From Paenibacillus chitinolyticus NBRC 15660 (GTDB lineage Bacteria; Bacillota; Bacilli; Paenibacillales; NBRC-103111), in the NCBI RefSeq assembly GCF_000739915.1, contig NZ_BBJT01000001.1, positions 364,758-428,757 of the forward strand: a DNA stretch of 64,000 bases, given 5' to 3'. Below are positions 36,683-45,077 of the stretch, piece after piece (within the stretch, counting starts at the first letter, position 1; every line of letters begins with the position of its first letter). The position numbers were made by a program, and so were the translations under genes. Below the pieces are notes generated by a model. It made no database searches. It worked only from the letters and a program-made list of their open reading frames with translations, and was not told the origin of the DNA.

Positions 36683-37079
36683 CCTCTACAGCTTGATGGT
36701 CATCCCATTTATAAATGAGTTGGATTGATTGCTTTACATTCCGGCAATGATATGATTGTTTAATTACATCGTCCCATCCCTGATGCATACCTGCCACTTC
36801 AACCCCATTGACATCTCTTTGTAGCCGTTCATTCAATTCATGGTCAATAAAATGATTAAGATCTTCCAAAAACGATATGTTATTCTCACATCCGATAAGA
36901 AAAAAACCTTTGAGTCCTTCCGCCCACACGAAAGCCGATGTCGGATTTACTGGATCATCGGCCACAATCCATCCGCTGTTCACTAAATTGACGACAGCAT
37001 AAATCTCAGGAAATTGAAATCCACTCAGGAGTATAGGCTTCAAGCGATGATATTCACTCTTTTTGAGTTCGTAAATCAT
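36675..37079 (-). pseudogene. GNAT-type acetyltransferase, C-terminus cut by a transposon end
   Basis: A 134-residue frame beginning MIYELKKSEYHRLKPILLSG, then AVVNLVNSGWIVADDPVNP and GLKGFFLIG. This matches the N-terminal half of the GNAT_acetyltran group found in Bacillota (about 250-270 residues when complete). The last residues, VEAI, are encoded inside the truncated A-type end, so the acetyl-CoA binding half is absent. The insertion and a later deletion evidently removed it. Confidence 0.65.
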
Positions 37080-37107
37080 TTACGGCTCACCCCATTCTAA
37101 TTGTTTA

Positions 37108-37317
37108 CTACCTCGTTTCCATGTTCACAACTTGGCCCAAATCCATTTTGATTATTTTGTCCGCAATGTGAAAATAGCGATCATCATGCGAAATTGCAAT
37201 TACGCATTTTCCCTGCGCTTTTAACTCTGGAAGTATATTGTAGTAGAAGTACTCACGATATTCGGGATCTTGGTCTGCTGGCCCATTCATCAAATAGACA
37301 AAAAGGTCGATCTTCAA
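37108..37317 (-). pseudogene. C-terminal fragment of a cyclic-peptide-type ABC exporter
   Basis: The reading ADQDPEYREYFYYNILPELK, then GKCVIAISHDDRYFHIADKI and IKMDLGQVV, is the end of the nucleotide-binding domain in YojI/SyrD-like peptide exporters. The switch His is in ISHDD. The Walker motifs and membrane domain are missing. Confidence 0.65.
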
Positions 37318-37335
37318 GATAACTTATAAGCAAAG

Positions 37336-37797
37336 CTAGACGCTTCCTTTGTCCCGTTGATAATTCGGTTGTGCTGAATCGGTTATCTGTGCCGCATCTA
37401 TGTTCATGTAGTTAATGGCCCACAGATGGCCGTCTAAGTCCACGAAACCCCAATGATACATGAACCCATGATCTTCAGGTTCAGCGTGCAATTTCGCGTC
37501 CAAGGAGACCGCGGTATTCACGATTTCATCGACCTTTTCCCGGCTCTCGAAGGCCAATGCGATTGTCATTTGCGCATACTTGCTCGTATCGACGGTTTCC
37601 TTCTCCGTGAGCGTATTAAAGAATGCTTGATTGATCAGCATGACCTGCAGGTTGTCGCCGATCACGATGGCTACCGAATTCTCGTTCTCGGGGAATTGCG
37701 GGTTGAGCTCGAATCCGATTCCGGTGAAGAACGCTTTCGATTGTTCTACGTTTTTTACAGGCAGGTTGAAGCTCGTGAATGCGGACGTTAATGCCAT
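37336..37797 (-). CDS. VOC (glyoxalase/bleomycin-resistance-like) protein
   Basis: A 153-residue protein from the ATG at 37797, preceded by GAAGAGGTGTTTTGAAA. It has the two beta-alpha-beta-beta-beta modules of the vicinal oxygen chelate superfamily: SFNLPVKNVEQSKAFFTGIG in the first, and DHGFMYHWGFVDLDGHLWAI in the second, with metal-ligand type Glu/His positions. It resembles the YycE/PhnB-like lactoylglutathione-lyase relatives. The ligand is unknown. It stands alone between relics and ends in a separate transcript. Confidence 0.85.
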   Translation of the reverse strand: MALTSAFTSFNLPVKNVEQSKAFFTGIGFELNPQFPENENSVAIVIGDNLQVMLINQAFFNTLTEKETVDTSKYAQMTIALAFESREKVDEIVNTAVSLDAKLHAEPEDHGFMYHWGFVDLDGHLWAINYMNIDAAQITDSAQPNYQRDKGSV

Positions 37798-37992
37798 TTT
37801 CAAAACACCTCTTCGTCAAATTAGTTTGTGTTCATTTATGCCTTCGTTTATATAAACGACATCCGATCTTGGAATTCATCGGTCTCATGGTTTCGGAAGC
37901 GTAAATGTTGAAAAATAACTTGTATTGAGTGTGTTTTTCAACGGTGAAAACACCATTTATCTCAAATAGAAAACATTGCCCGAACTATGAAA

Positions 37993-38025
37993 GAGCCGAT
38001 AACCGCGTAATAGGGTTATCGGCTC
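37993..38025. terminator. 12-bp hairpin upstream of the VOC gene and downstream of the hydrolase
   Basis: GAGCCGATAACC and GGTTATCGGCTC form a perfect stem about 50 bases past the stop of the minus-strand hydrolase. The U-tract is weak. Confidence 0.55.
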
Positions 38026-38075
38026 TGCGTCTGTACGGTTAGCTCTTTGACAAGCGTTTATCAGCACACTCTCGG

Positions 38076-39218
38076 TTATGTCACTTGTTGCTGGTACTTC
38101 TTGATCAAGTCCACGCCGTCGTATGCCAGACTTTCCACACTTGCCGCCTTCTGCAGGATGTAATGATCAAAAAAGTTCTTCGTATAGTCTGTAACAAGAT
38201 TTCGCATCTCCATAGCATCCCGTTCGCCTCTGATTTCCTCATTAACACTGGTAAACACGATGTCGCAGTAATCTAAATGCGCAACACGATCAACAGAGAA
38301 ATAATAGGTTTCCATGCTATTGTTAGCACCAATTATCGCATTCATGTTATAGTTAGGTTCACAAAACAGTAGCAAGAAGGGTTTCTTAAGGTCGCTGCCC
38401 TGAAGGCCGAACGCACCGCTATCCAAGCCAATCCCGCAGGCGAACCGGTCGTCGTCCCGGCAAACAATCGCCGTCGTAAGCCCTCCATAAGAATGTCCGA
38501 CTATGCCCATGCCGATGTCAAGCAATAATCTGCCCTTAAAGTTGGAATTCAGCTCTCCAGAGTCCAGTTTGTAAAGATAATCGGCTACATACCTTACGTC
38601 TTCTGCCTGTAATTCACTATACTCTGTTAACTTGGAAACTATCGGCAGTGTAAGCACGTTATGGCACATCTCAATGGCAGTTTCATCGTCAGGCCGCATC
38701 TCCATCTTACCAGCCAACACCAGCATCTCCGGATCTTCAGAAAACGCCATAATGACATCCGAAAAATCCTTGGATACATTAAACAGGCGCCCATCTTTAC
38801 GCTTATACATCGTGCTATTCTGATGGCCGATGCTTACCACAACATATCCCATGCTTGCCAAGTCTGTACAGATCACTGTACCCCATTCTGGAGAACCGCC
38901 CCCGCCGCAAACATAGAATAACACCGGGTAGCGCTTTTCCTTCCCGGAGAGAGCAAGGTCGTCGTAACACTGGGTTTTGATATCTATAGAGAAAGCATCC
39001 TTCAACGGAGTGACAAGTGGCTGTTCATTAAACATCTCGTAGACTTCAGGAAACATGTACGTTGATGTAGTTTTACCTTCGCTACTGTCGGACGGATAGT
39101 ACACAAACGCCGTCAGTTCTCTTTTGGAATGATCTGATGCCGTGTACTCCAAATCCATCTGGGTTCGACCGACAGTATAGCTGCCAATTGGTTCTGGAAA
39201 TGCATCATAATTTTTCAT
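38076..39218 (-). CDS. PAF-acetylhydrolase-like alpha/beta hydrolase
   Basis: A 380-residue soluble hydrolase with a strong AAGGAGGAACAAGAAA site. Landmarks are VGRTQMDLEYTASDHSKREL and AFVYYPSD near the N-terminus, VLFYVCGGGGSPEW, SMGYVVVSIGHQNST, and the nucleophile elbow GIVGHSYGGLT. The overall layout is that of the platelet-activating-factor acetylhydrolase isoform II group, here without transmembrane helices. Two longer, membrane-anchored relatives occur at 55.5 and 60.2 kb. The TetR gene lies upstream on the same strand, and a palindrome precedes it, so the pair is probably a self-regulated unit. The substrate is unknown, perhaps an acyl ester toxin or lipid. Confidence 0.85.
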   Translation of the reverse strand: MKNYDAFPEPIGSYTVGRTQMDLEYTASDHSKRELTAFVYYPSDSSEGKTTSTYMFPEVYEMFNEQPLVTPLKDAFSIDIKTQCYDDLALSGKEKRYPVLFYVCGGGGSPEWGTVICTDLASMGYVVVSIGHQNSTMYKRKDGRLFNVSKDFSDVIMAFSEDPEMLVLAGKMEMRPDDETAIEMCHNVLTLPIVSKLTEYSELQAEDVRYVADYLYKLDSGELNSNFKGRLLLDIGMGIVGHSYGGLTTAIVCRDDDRFACGIGLDSGAFGLQGSDLKKPFLLLFCEPNYNMNAIIGANNSMETYYFSVDRVAHLDYCDIVFTSVNEEIRGERDAMEMRNLVTDYTKNFFDHYILQKAASVESLAYDGVDLIKKYQQQVT

Positions 39219-39330
39219 TTTCTTGTTCCTCCTTAATTAATAAAAGTGACGAATGTGAAATACATACGTTGCGTTATAAGCGCTTTTCAAAACAGTGAAA
39301 CGATTACATCCTGTCTTCAGTGAATCATAT

Positions 39331-39990
39331 CTACTCCTTGGCTTTCTTGAGATCGCTAACCATTTCAGAATATTTATGATCTTCAAGCAGCCCATGACCC
39401 ATAAAGTCAGCAAAGTATTTGCTAATCTTATGTTGCAGCTTAGAGTCCTTAATATCGAATTCCCTAAAAAACATGACTAAATTAAACTGCATTGACTCAA
39501 ACATAAAAGAAATCAGGTCGTCGTCAATATCAGGTCGGAGATATCCATCAACTCTCATTCGGCGTAAAATGCCCTTGATTAAAGGGGAGGACTCGCCCTT
39601 TAGCACATTCAGATATACTTTAAGCAAAATGTTCTCAGGAATGTATAAAAATGTTTTAGTGAGTTTGATTTCCAACTCATTCAGTGGCTCGGTCACAATG
39701 CCATTAACGTTACCAAATAAGCCATTAAGGAAAAACTGGAAAAGGGAATCTTCATTACTGCTATTAAAATACGCAGCTCTTTTCTGGGTCACATTACGTA
39801 TTAAGAGACAATAAAGGTCATCTTTGTCTTCAAAATACCGATAAAATGTTCCGGGGTGCATGGACAAACAATCCAAAACCATTTTCATAGTTATATCCTC
39901 GTAAAGATTATCAACAAAAAGATGCATAGCGCTATTAGATATTTCCTCGCGCCTTGCTTCATCCAAACGAAAGAACGAATTTTTTGGCAT
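39331..39990 (-). CDS. TetR/AcrR-family regulator
   Basis: A 219-residue repressor. The N-terminal helix-turn-helix is typical: EISNSAMHLFVDNLYEDITM, then LDCLSMHPGTFYRYFEDKDD. The rest is helical ligand-binding domain. It precedes the PAF-acetylhydrolase-like gene on the same strand, 112 bases apart. A perfect AGTGTGAA/TTCACACT palindrome lies 20 bases upstream of its ATG, so it probably represses its own transcription and that of the hydrolase. Confidence 0.9.
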   Translation of the reverse strand: MPKNSFFRLDEARREEISNSAMHLFVDNLYEDITMKMVLDCLSMHPGTFYRYFEDKDDLYCLLIRNVTQKRAAYFNSSNEDSLFQFFLNGLFGNVNGIVTEPLNELEIKLTKTFLYIPENILLKVYLNVLKGESSPLIKGILRRMRVDGYLRPDIDDDLISFMFESMQFNLVMFFREFDIKDSKLQHKISKYFADFMGHGLLEDHKYSEMVSDLKKAKE

Positions 39991-40009
39991 AGGCTACTCC
40001 TTCATGTGA

Positions 40010-40029
40010 AGTGTGAACTGATTCACACT
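40010..40029. promoter_or_regulatory. Operator palindrome upstream of the TetR gene
   Basis: AGTGTGAA-CTGA-TTCACACT, a perfect 8-bp inverted repeat with a 4-base centre, ends just before the TetR ribosome binding site. Further TTCACA copies lie nearby. Confidence 0.65.
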
Positions 40030-40120
40030 ATAACGATAATTTATTCACATGTCAAGTAGTATTGAAATATTAATATCATTATAAAAAATTAAAACCTTTA
40101 TAAACCACGTAAAAGACGCA

Positions 40121-40149
40121 AAAAGCTGCCGATTCAATTGGCAGCCTTT
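40121..40149 (-). terminator. Terminator after a beta-lactamase-like fragment
   Basis: GCTGCC and GGCAGC flank GATTCAATT, with TTTTTGCG after the stem on the minus strand. Confidence 0.65.
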
Positions 40150-40184
40150 CATGAGAATTGATTGTTGAACATCTGTTTGGGTTA

Positions 40185-40360
40185 TTAAGATACATTTAAG
40201 TGTTGGTTTAAAGCCTGCGTAATAAGGTTACCAAACCTTTGAATATCAGATACGTAATCGAACTCATTCTTTCCGCCAAAAGTCCATAGACTATTCGTCA
40301 TTCGTACAACCACCGCATTGTGTTCAGGGATTACAGTACATGAACAACCAGATGCCCCCA
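40185..40360 (-). pseudogene. Serine beta-lactamase/esterase-like C-terminal fragment
   Basis: The minus strand encodes GASGCSCTVIPEHNAVVVRM then TNSLWTFGG and ends ITQALNQHLNVS*. GASGCSCTVIPEHNAVVV fits the final strands of class C beta-lactamase-type hydrolases (usually G-x-G-x-x...D-x-x-VVV). The catalytic SxxK and YxN regions are absent upstream, where the sequence changes character. Confidence 0.55.
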
Positions 40361-40596
40361 GGGTTTGGTATGTTCCTTCAGGAAGATCTGGTCCAATTTG
40401 TTGCCCTTATATTGCTCCCTTATTCAGATGCAAGTTCCCCAGCTTTGGAACGTAATCAAACGGCCAAAGAATGCAAAAAGGACTGTCAAAAATGACAGTC
40501 CTTTTTTTCTTTTTGATCCAGTCAATGTCCAGTCAAATCAGGAGTTCGGTAGCAAATGTTCTTGAGAGCATAAGCGGAAAAACTGGCTTTTCTAAC

Positions 40597-40640
40597 TGGA
40601 AAACGCGAAGAATCCCTTTCAGGACACTTCGCGTTTTTCC
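40597..40640 (-). terminator. Terminator after the SLH fragment
   Basis: AAACGCGAAG (40601-40610) and CTTCGCGTTT (40627-40636) pair perfectly, and T-runs flank both sides. Confidence 0.65.
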
Positions 40641-40645
40641 AAGCG

Positions 40646-40768
40646 TTATTTTGGGGTTTCCAGCATTCGGAGTAAAAGAGCTGCCGCTTCCGCTCTCATC
40701 GCTGTTTCGTCCGGCACAAACTTATTACCCTCGCGACCGCTGGCGATGCCTAGTGCACGAATCGCTTA
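40646..40768 (-). pseudogene. S-layer homology (SLH) domain C-terminal fragment
   Basis: The minus strand reads AIRALGIASGREGNKFVPDE then TAMRAEAAALLLRMLETPK*. GI-x-SGR...F-P-x-x-x-x-x-RAEAA...R is the end of an SLH repeat, used to anchor surface proteins to secondary wall polymers. Everything upstream has been replaced by a transposon tip at 40769. Confidence 0.7.
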
Positions 40769-40792
40769 GCATATATGTTCTTGTCATCCGAC
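40769..40792 (-). repeat. Transposon tip (A type), fused to B-end sequence
   Basis: CATATATGTTCTTGTCATCC then GACA is the A tip. About 20 bases further, GGCCGTATGCGCCGCTG and the TGCAATG/CATCGCA hairpin belong to the B end, whose own tip is missing. This looks like a deletion or circle-junction scar. Confidence 0.65.
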
Positions 40793-40887
40793 AGTTGACC
40801 CGTGATATCCGGCCGTATGCGCCGCTGACTTTTTCATTCTGTTCTTTAGAAATAAAAAATGCAATGCCTTTAACGACATCGCACTTT

Positions 40888-41157
40888 TTAAAAATTCAAT
40901 TTGGCTACAAATCGGTCAACATTTTTCATAAACTGCTTGTTTTCTGACGTTGGTTTATCAAATACATCCATCGCTACTTTGAGCGGAATAAAAGATTGCA
41001 TACAATTGATCTTTTTCTTTTGTTTTAATGCACGGTTAGGACAATTCATATTCGGTATAGCCTCATTAACTTGGATCCTATATGCTTCAAGTACGGATAA
41101 ACGATCATTTTTAATGATATATTTAAACGAGAATTTTGATAGACTCGCCTGCTTCAA
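40888..41157 (-). pseudogene. C-terminal part of an unrecognised transposon-borne gene
   Basis: The frame reads SKFSFKYIIKNDRLSVLEAY, NMNCPNRALKQKKKINCMQS and ends FMKNVDRFVAKLNF. It continues upstream in frame through a TGA at 41175-41173 (LWLQLAQNGAQNESVPK*DA), so it is the broken tail of a longer protein. Its stop lies directly beside the hairpin of the B-type transposon end. A shorter copy of the same C-terminus is next to the B end at 46.5 kb. It may be a transposition gene or cargo gene of the parental element; I do not recognise it. Confidence 0.5.
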
Positions 41158-41267
41158 CTTATTTAGCGCATCTCATTTTGGTACGGATTCATTCTGGGCA
41201 CCATTTTGTGCTAATTGGAGCCATAACCTAAAATAATGTACTGTACGTTGCGATTTATTACTATTGG

Positions 41268-41993
41268 CTAAACATTATAATTTACAATATAACTGTGCAT
41301 TCCCGTATTGTAGAAGCCCTCGCTGTATTCGATCACCTCGTCCGTTTCGTCATAGGAATAACGCAATCTTTTCAATAAAGGGGTTTTCTCTTGCACGCGT
41401 AATTTCTCCTCTACAAGAGGAGAGGCAAATGCTACCGCAAAATGATCCCGATATTTCGCCAACGTGATTTCTTGCTCCTCAAGCCACTCGTACAGAGACT
41501 GAGCATTCAGTTCCCATTGATCGATTTCACCTATACGCATGGTCAAATAATGTGTGTAATGCGTATAGGGCACATTATTAAGGCTGTACAGACGTTCTAT
41601 GCGGACGCACTGTGCTCCAAATAGCTGATGCGGTTCCGTACCCTCTTCCGTCATGATCACTTCGACTTGCAACAATTGCTTTTGAACCTGATTGCCTTCT
41701 TCGACCAATAGCTCTGTAAACCGTTTCCATGTAGACAGCTTGGAAGTAGCCGTATTGCGTATAACCTTCGTCCTTTTGCCACTGCCCTTTTCCAGATAGC
41801 CTTCTTGGCACAGTTCTTTGATGGCGTTGCGAATTGTAATCTTGCTGACCTCGAACTCCTTCTCCAATTGGGGCTCTGAAGGGATATTCGCCTTAATAGG
41901 ATACACGCCGTGCAGTATTCTATCCTTTAAAATATTTTTGATTTGCAAATACAAGGGCCTATGATTCCGGGATAAGTTCACTTCTGCATCCAC
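41268..41993 (-). CDS. GntR/HutC-family regulator with UTRA domain
   Basis: A 241-residue regulator. The N-terminal winged helix reads LYLQIKNILKDRILHGVYPI, IPSEPQLEKEFEVSKITIRN, AIKELCQEGYLEKGSGKRT. The UTRA effector domain follows, with FGAQCVRIERLYSLNNVPYT and LAVAFASPLV-type strands. An AAAGGTAGTGG site precedes the ATG. It lies 137 bases downstream of the amidohydrolase gene on the same strand, and probably represses it and itself in response to a sugar or amino-acid-like metabolite. Confidence 0.9.
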   Translation of the reverse strand: MDAEVNLSRNHRPLYLQIKNILKDRILHGVYPIKANIPSEPQLEKEFEVSKITIRNAIKELCQEGYLEKGSGKRTKVIRNTATSKLSTWKRFTELLVEEGNQVQKQLLQVEVIMTEEGTEPHQLFGAQCVRIERLYSLNNVPYTHYTHYLTMRIGEIDQWELNAQSLYEWLEEQEITLAKYRDHFAVAFASPLVEEKLRVQEKTPLLKRLRYSYDETDEVIEYSEGFYNTGMHSYIVNYNV

Positions 41994-42129
41994 TACCTTT
42001 CAAGAATCGTTCCGACTCGCCATACACGGTCTCTCTCGATATGCATCTCCAGTCCCATTACGCGAGCGTTCTTGAAACATTAAATACTCATACTCCCGCT
42101 TGCGCTAATGACGCGTTAAAACCTCGTAA

Positions 42130-43242
42130 TTAACATTCCATGTAAACACCATTCACAACGACCCCTTTGGCTTCTATGCTTCTATCGGCTGTCCACTTGA
42201 CACCTTCGGAATCAACCAGTGTAATCGGATCATTCCGAAGGGTGAATAAGGTTAAATTGGCAACGTCTCCAACTTGTATCCGGCCAAGCTCCGGTTTTCC
42301 GAGCCAATTGGCCGCATGATCCGTAACAGCTGCAATCACTTCCTCTAGCGAATATCCCAAATAAAGAAATTTCGAGAGGACATTGGCCATACTATACACG
42401 GGTCCATTTAATCGGTTTCTACGGTAGATGTCCGTGCTAATCGTGTTTAAACCGATGCCATGCTGCTTTGCTGCCTCGGCAATTCTTAACGAAAAGCTTG
42501 CTGAACCATGCCCGACGTCCAAGCTTACGCCGCGTTCAATGGCATCCGCTAACACAGGAAGGGGATTGCCCTGATCATCGAAGAGATTATTCGGCTTCCC
42601 GTTGAGATAGTGAGTGATAATATCCCCTTTTTCTAATAGAGGGACGATCTCCTCAATACTTGGCGGTGCGGAACCAATGTGCACCATTAACGGCAGTAAT
42701 GTTTTATCGGAAAGAGCTCGCGCAATACGCAGAGGTTCGATGCCGCTTTCACCCACCACGCTTTTGCTGATTCGCGCTTTTAATCCCACTATGAAATCTT
42801 TATGCTCTTTTACCGCTTGAATGACTTTTAACGTATCTATCCATTCCAGATTGGATAATTCATCGATTCTTTGCAAGCCTACTCGCGAAATGTTCAAAAA
42901 GGCGAATAGATTGGTTTGGGCATGCTGCTTGCTTGCGGCTAACTCGGCAATCCGGTCCGCCCCGCAGCTTCCCGCATCCACGATGGTCGTGACGCCCAGC
43001 TTAATTCCGATTTCATCGATTTCATCGCCGTAGGGTTCAAATTCGGGAAAGGCATGGACATGCATATCAATCCAACCGCTTGATATGTAAATCCCCGAGC
43101 AGTCTTTCACTTGTTTTCCTTGTCCACTCCCGGCTTTCGTTACCTCGGTAATTTTACCCTCTTCGATTACGACATCGGTAGATTCCCCATTCACACGCTT
43201 TACATTACGTAACACAAATGACTCTTGCTTCGGCTCATACAT
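42130..43242 (-). CDS. Amidohydrolase/deacetylase-family metallohydrolase
   Basis: A 370-residue cytoplasmic amidohydrolase. The start is the ATG at 43242 with AAAAGGTGAAGTTC in front; the longer frame to 43320 lacks a site. IDMHVHAFPEF carries the HxH metal ligands, HIGSAPPSIEEIV and ITHYLNG the further histidines, and DVGHGSASF the region of the catalytic Asp. It resembles the dihydroorotase-like amidohydrolase/deacetylase group, typically linked with a SelA-like aldolase partner (DgaE type). No such partner is in the window. A GntR regulator follows it, and a 16-bp palindrome lies about 95 bases upstream. Confidence 0.88.
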   Translation of the reverse strand: MYEPKQESFVLRNVKRVNGESTDVVIEEGKITEVTKAGSGQGKQVKDCSGIYISSGWIDMHVHAFPEFEPYGDEIDEIGIKLGVTTIVDAGSCGADRIAELAASKQHAQTNLFAFLNISRVGLQRIDELSNLEWIDTLKVIQAVKEHKDFIVGLKARISKSVVGESGIEPLRIARALSDKTLLPLMVHIGSAPPSIEEIVPLLEKGDIITHYLNGKPNNLFDDQGNPLPVLADAIERGVSLDVGHGSASFSLRIAEAAKQHGIGLNTISTDIYRRNRLNGPVYSMANVLSKFLYLGYSLEEVIAAVTDHAANWLGKPELGRIQVGDVANLTLFTLRNDPITLVDSEGVKWTADRSIEAKGVVVNGVYMEC

Positions 43243-43337
43243 GAACTTCACCTTTTCCCTGGTTTTAGTTAAGAACGCTTGCAAACGATTATTTGTTATG
43301 TGTTCCCTAGGTATGTGCACGATCGCATTGTAAAATG

Positions 43338-43353
43338 ATTATAACGTTATAAT
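43338..43353. promoter_or_regulatory. Perfect palindrome, probable GntR operator
   Basis: ATTATAACGTTATAAT is a perfect 16-bp palindrome. A related TATAACGTGGTAAC follows about 30 bases on. Both lie upstream of the amidohydrolase, the likely target of the GntR protein encoded after it. Confidence 0.6.
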
Positions 43354-43599
43354 GTTAATGTAGCATACAGGAAGATTAAAGTAAATATAACGTGGTAACA
43401 AGCTGACTAAATATCCAAAAAGGTCGATTTTAATACAAGTATTTAAGGAGAAGAATTTATGAGATGGGACCGGCAGTTTGTCCCTCAGCAGGCCATGATG
43501 TGGTCATGTTAGACTATCACACGGCAAATTTTCTCCTTTGCTGGAGGAGCTTTGCTCTGGGACAACCGAAGTGGAACAAATTAACTACAATCTCACGAG

Positions 43600-43641
43600 A
43601 AAGATTCTCAATTACGGCAAACGATATATGTTCTTGTCCGT
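43600..43641 (-). repeat. Multi-site transposon end (A type), truncated copy 4
   Basis: GAAAGATTCTCAATTACGGC then AAACGATATATGTTCTTGTC matches the inner start of the copy at 33.46 kb (including the preceding TCT/CACGAG context), and then breaks off. Confidence 0.6.
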
Positions 43642-43745
43642 TTTAACCCCATTAAGTATTAAGTGCAGCTGCCGCCGCCGCCGCCGCGTGTGGCACACTG
43701 CTCCTGAATCGTTGAACTAACGTTTCCCGTTAGAGTTGTAATACT

Positions 43746-44235
43746 TCAGTTGTTATTTATTTTTTTCTCAATACGCTGAAGTTCTGCATTAGGCCTATCT
43801 GTGAAAAACCCCCTATTTTTTAACCATTGAATGACTAAACGCCATTCCTGCGCAGCCTCTTGTAGCCGTTGGTCGCGTTCGAGTAAAGACGCACGAGCTA
43901 ATCTGGAGTCTAGCCATTCTGGGTCAAGCTGAATAGCTTTTTCCCAGGAGTTTAATGCCATTTCAATATTCCCTTCACGAGCAAACACGGTACCAGCTAA
44001 ATAATTGAGCAATCCATGGTCAGGAAATTGGTTTAAGCCTAATTTAATTTATGTTCTATTGCTGAGTTAGGATCAGGATGGTTTTCGATTCCTTTTGTGA
44101 AATAGTTGGCTGCTTTTTGTAATAGTATTCTCCCTTTGGCTTCTAAAAGCCAACCATAATAAAACAGCAATTCTGAATTAGCGGGGTCGTCATCTAAGGC
44201 TTTTTTGTAGAGGGAGGAGTAATCGAACCTCCTGA
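43746..44235 (-). pseudogene. Tetratricopeptide-repeat protein fragment, frameshifted
   Basis: Minus-strand 44040-44235 reads YKKALDDDPANSELLFYYGW then LLEAKGRILLQKAANYFTKG and ends in a stop. The next frame (43746-44012) continues GTVFAREGNIEMALNSWEKA and LDPEWLDSRLARASLLERDQ. Together they form several TPR motifs broken by one frameshift near 44040 and lacking the N-terminus. The fragment is flanked by two copies of AACTAACGTT(T/C)CCCGTTA (43717 and 44271). Confidence 0.65.
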
Positions 44236-44340
44236 AATGGAAGCATGATGTGCTGCCGGTCTTTGTTTTAAACTAACGTTCCCCGTTAATAAAAACTGTC
44301 GCTGATTTTGTTATCTGCAGCTGGCCAAATGAAGAATCTT

Positions 44341-44452
44341 ATCGGGAATGTTATCAAGTTCTTGTCATATCATTTTGACAAGAACTTGATAACATAAAAA
44401 AAAGCCGCAGTTTATGCGGCTTACAATGTTACTATGTTCTTGTCACCCGACA
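44341..44452 (-). repeat. Multi-site transposon end (A type), variant 1, second copy
   Basis: TGTTATCAAGTTCTTGTCA (44349-44367) and its exact inverse (44376-44394) flank an 8-base loop. An A8 run and the perfect GCCGCA/TGCGGC hairpin follow, and then the tip TATGTTCTTGTCACCCGACA. It is built exactly like the end at 18.55 kb. Confidence 0.8.
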
Positions 44453-44510
44453 TTTTTTTTATTATTTGTCATTCCACCAGCAGCTGGGCATTATCTTTCA
44501 GCGGCAACAC

Positions 44511-44999
44511 TTAATCCTTAAGCTTAATACTTATCTCTATTTTGTTCGCGTCTTTTTTATCAAATAAGGTAACTGACCATTCTTTGCTATCTTTTGAATA
44601 AGCCAACTCTTTAACTACTGGTACTTCTAGCTCGGTATGTTGCAGCAAAACGTTTTCTAATACCTTACTAGCCTCCTGATTAGAAGACTCTCCCACTTTT
44701 ATCTCACGTAATATAATTTTCTTGGATGTAGCCTGACCTGGATCTGAAGCCTTTATTTCACCACCCTCAATGAATACTTCCACTAACTGACCTATTTTAA
44801 CCTCCTCGGATGATAATACCCAAGTCGCCGAGTATTCATTATTAGAATCTGCTACTGAGGAGACTATCAGAAATCTGTCTGCTTCTTTTTTAACAACATA
44901 ACCCACTATAGATTCATCCACTTTAGTTTTCACGCTTTCTTCTTTTGAACAACCGCCTATAATGATACATGCAATAATCAGAATAGAGATTACCCTCAT
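44511..44999 (-). CDS. DUF3221-like (YobA type) lipoprotein
   Basis: A 162-residue lipoprotein with signal peptide MRVISILIIACIIIGGC (lipobox IIGGC). The first domain (VDESIVGYVVKKEADRFLIV through GQLVEVFIEGGEIKASDPGQ) matches the YobA/DUF3221 beta-barrel. The remaining 60 residues (VLENVLLQHTELEVPVVKEL) form a second small alpha-beta unit. It is presumably lipid-anchored outside the membrane. It lies 78 bases downstream of a secreted protease gene on the same strand, and the pair may function together. The role is unknown. Confidence 0.75.
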   Translation of the reverse strand: MRVISILIIACIIIGGCSKEESVKTKVDESIVGYVVKKEADRFLIVSSVADSNNEYSATWVLSSEEVKIGQLVEVFIEGGEIKASDPGQATSKKIILREIKVGESSNQEASKVLENVLLQHTELEVPVVKELAYSKDSKEWSVTLFDKKDANKIEISIKLKD

Positions 45000-45077
45000 C
45001 TAATACATTCATTCCTTTCTCCGTAAAATGTAAAGAAAGCGAGTAGAGGTTATAATCTACTCACTTTCTTATTATAA

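Noticed and set aside
43662..43690. CCGCCGCCGCCGCC run as a possible coding or regulatory repeat
   Set aside because: Short, in no supported frame, and without neighbours of similar composition.
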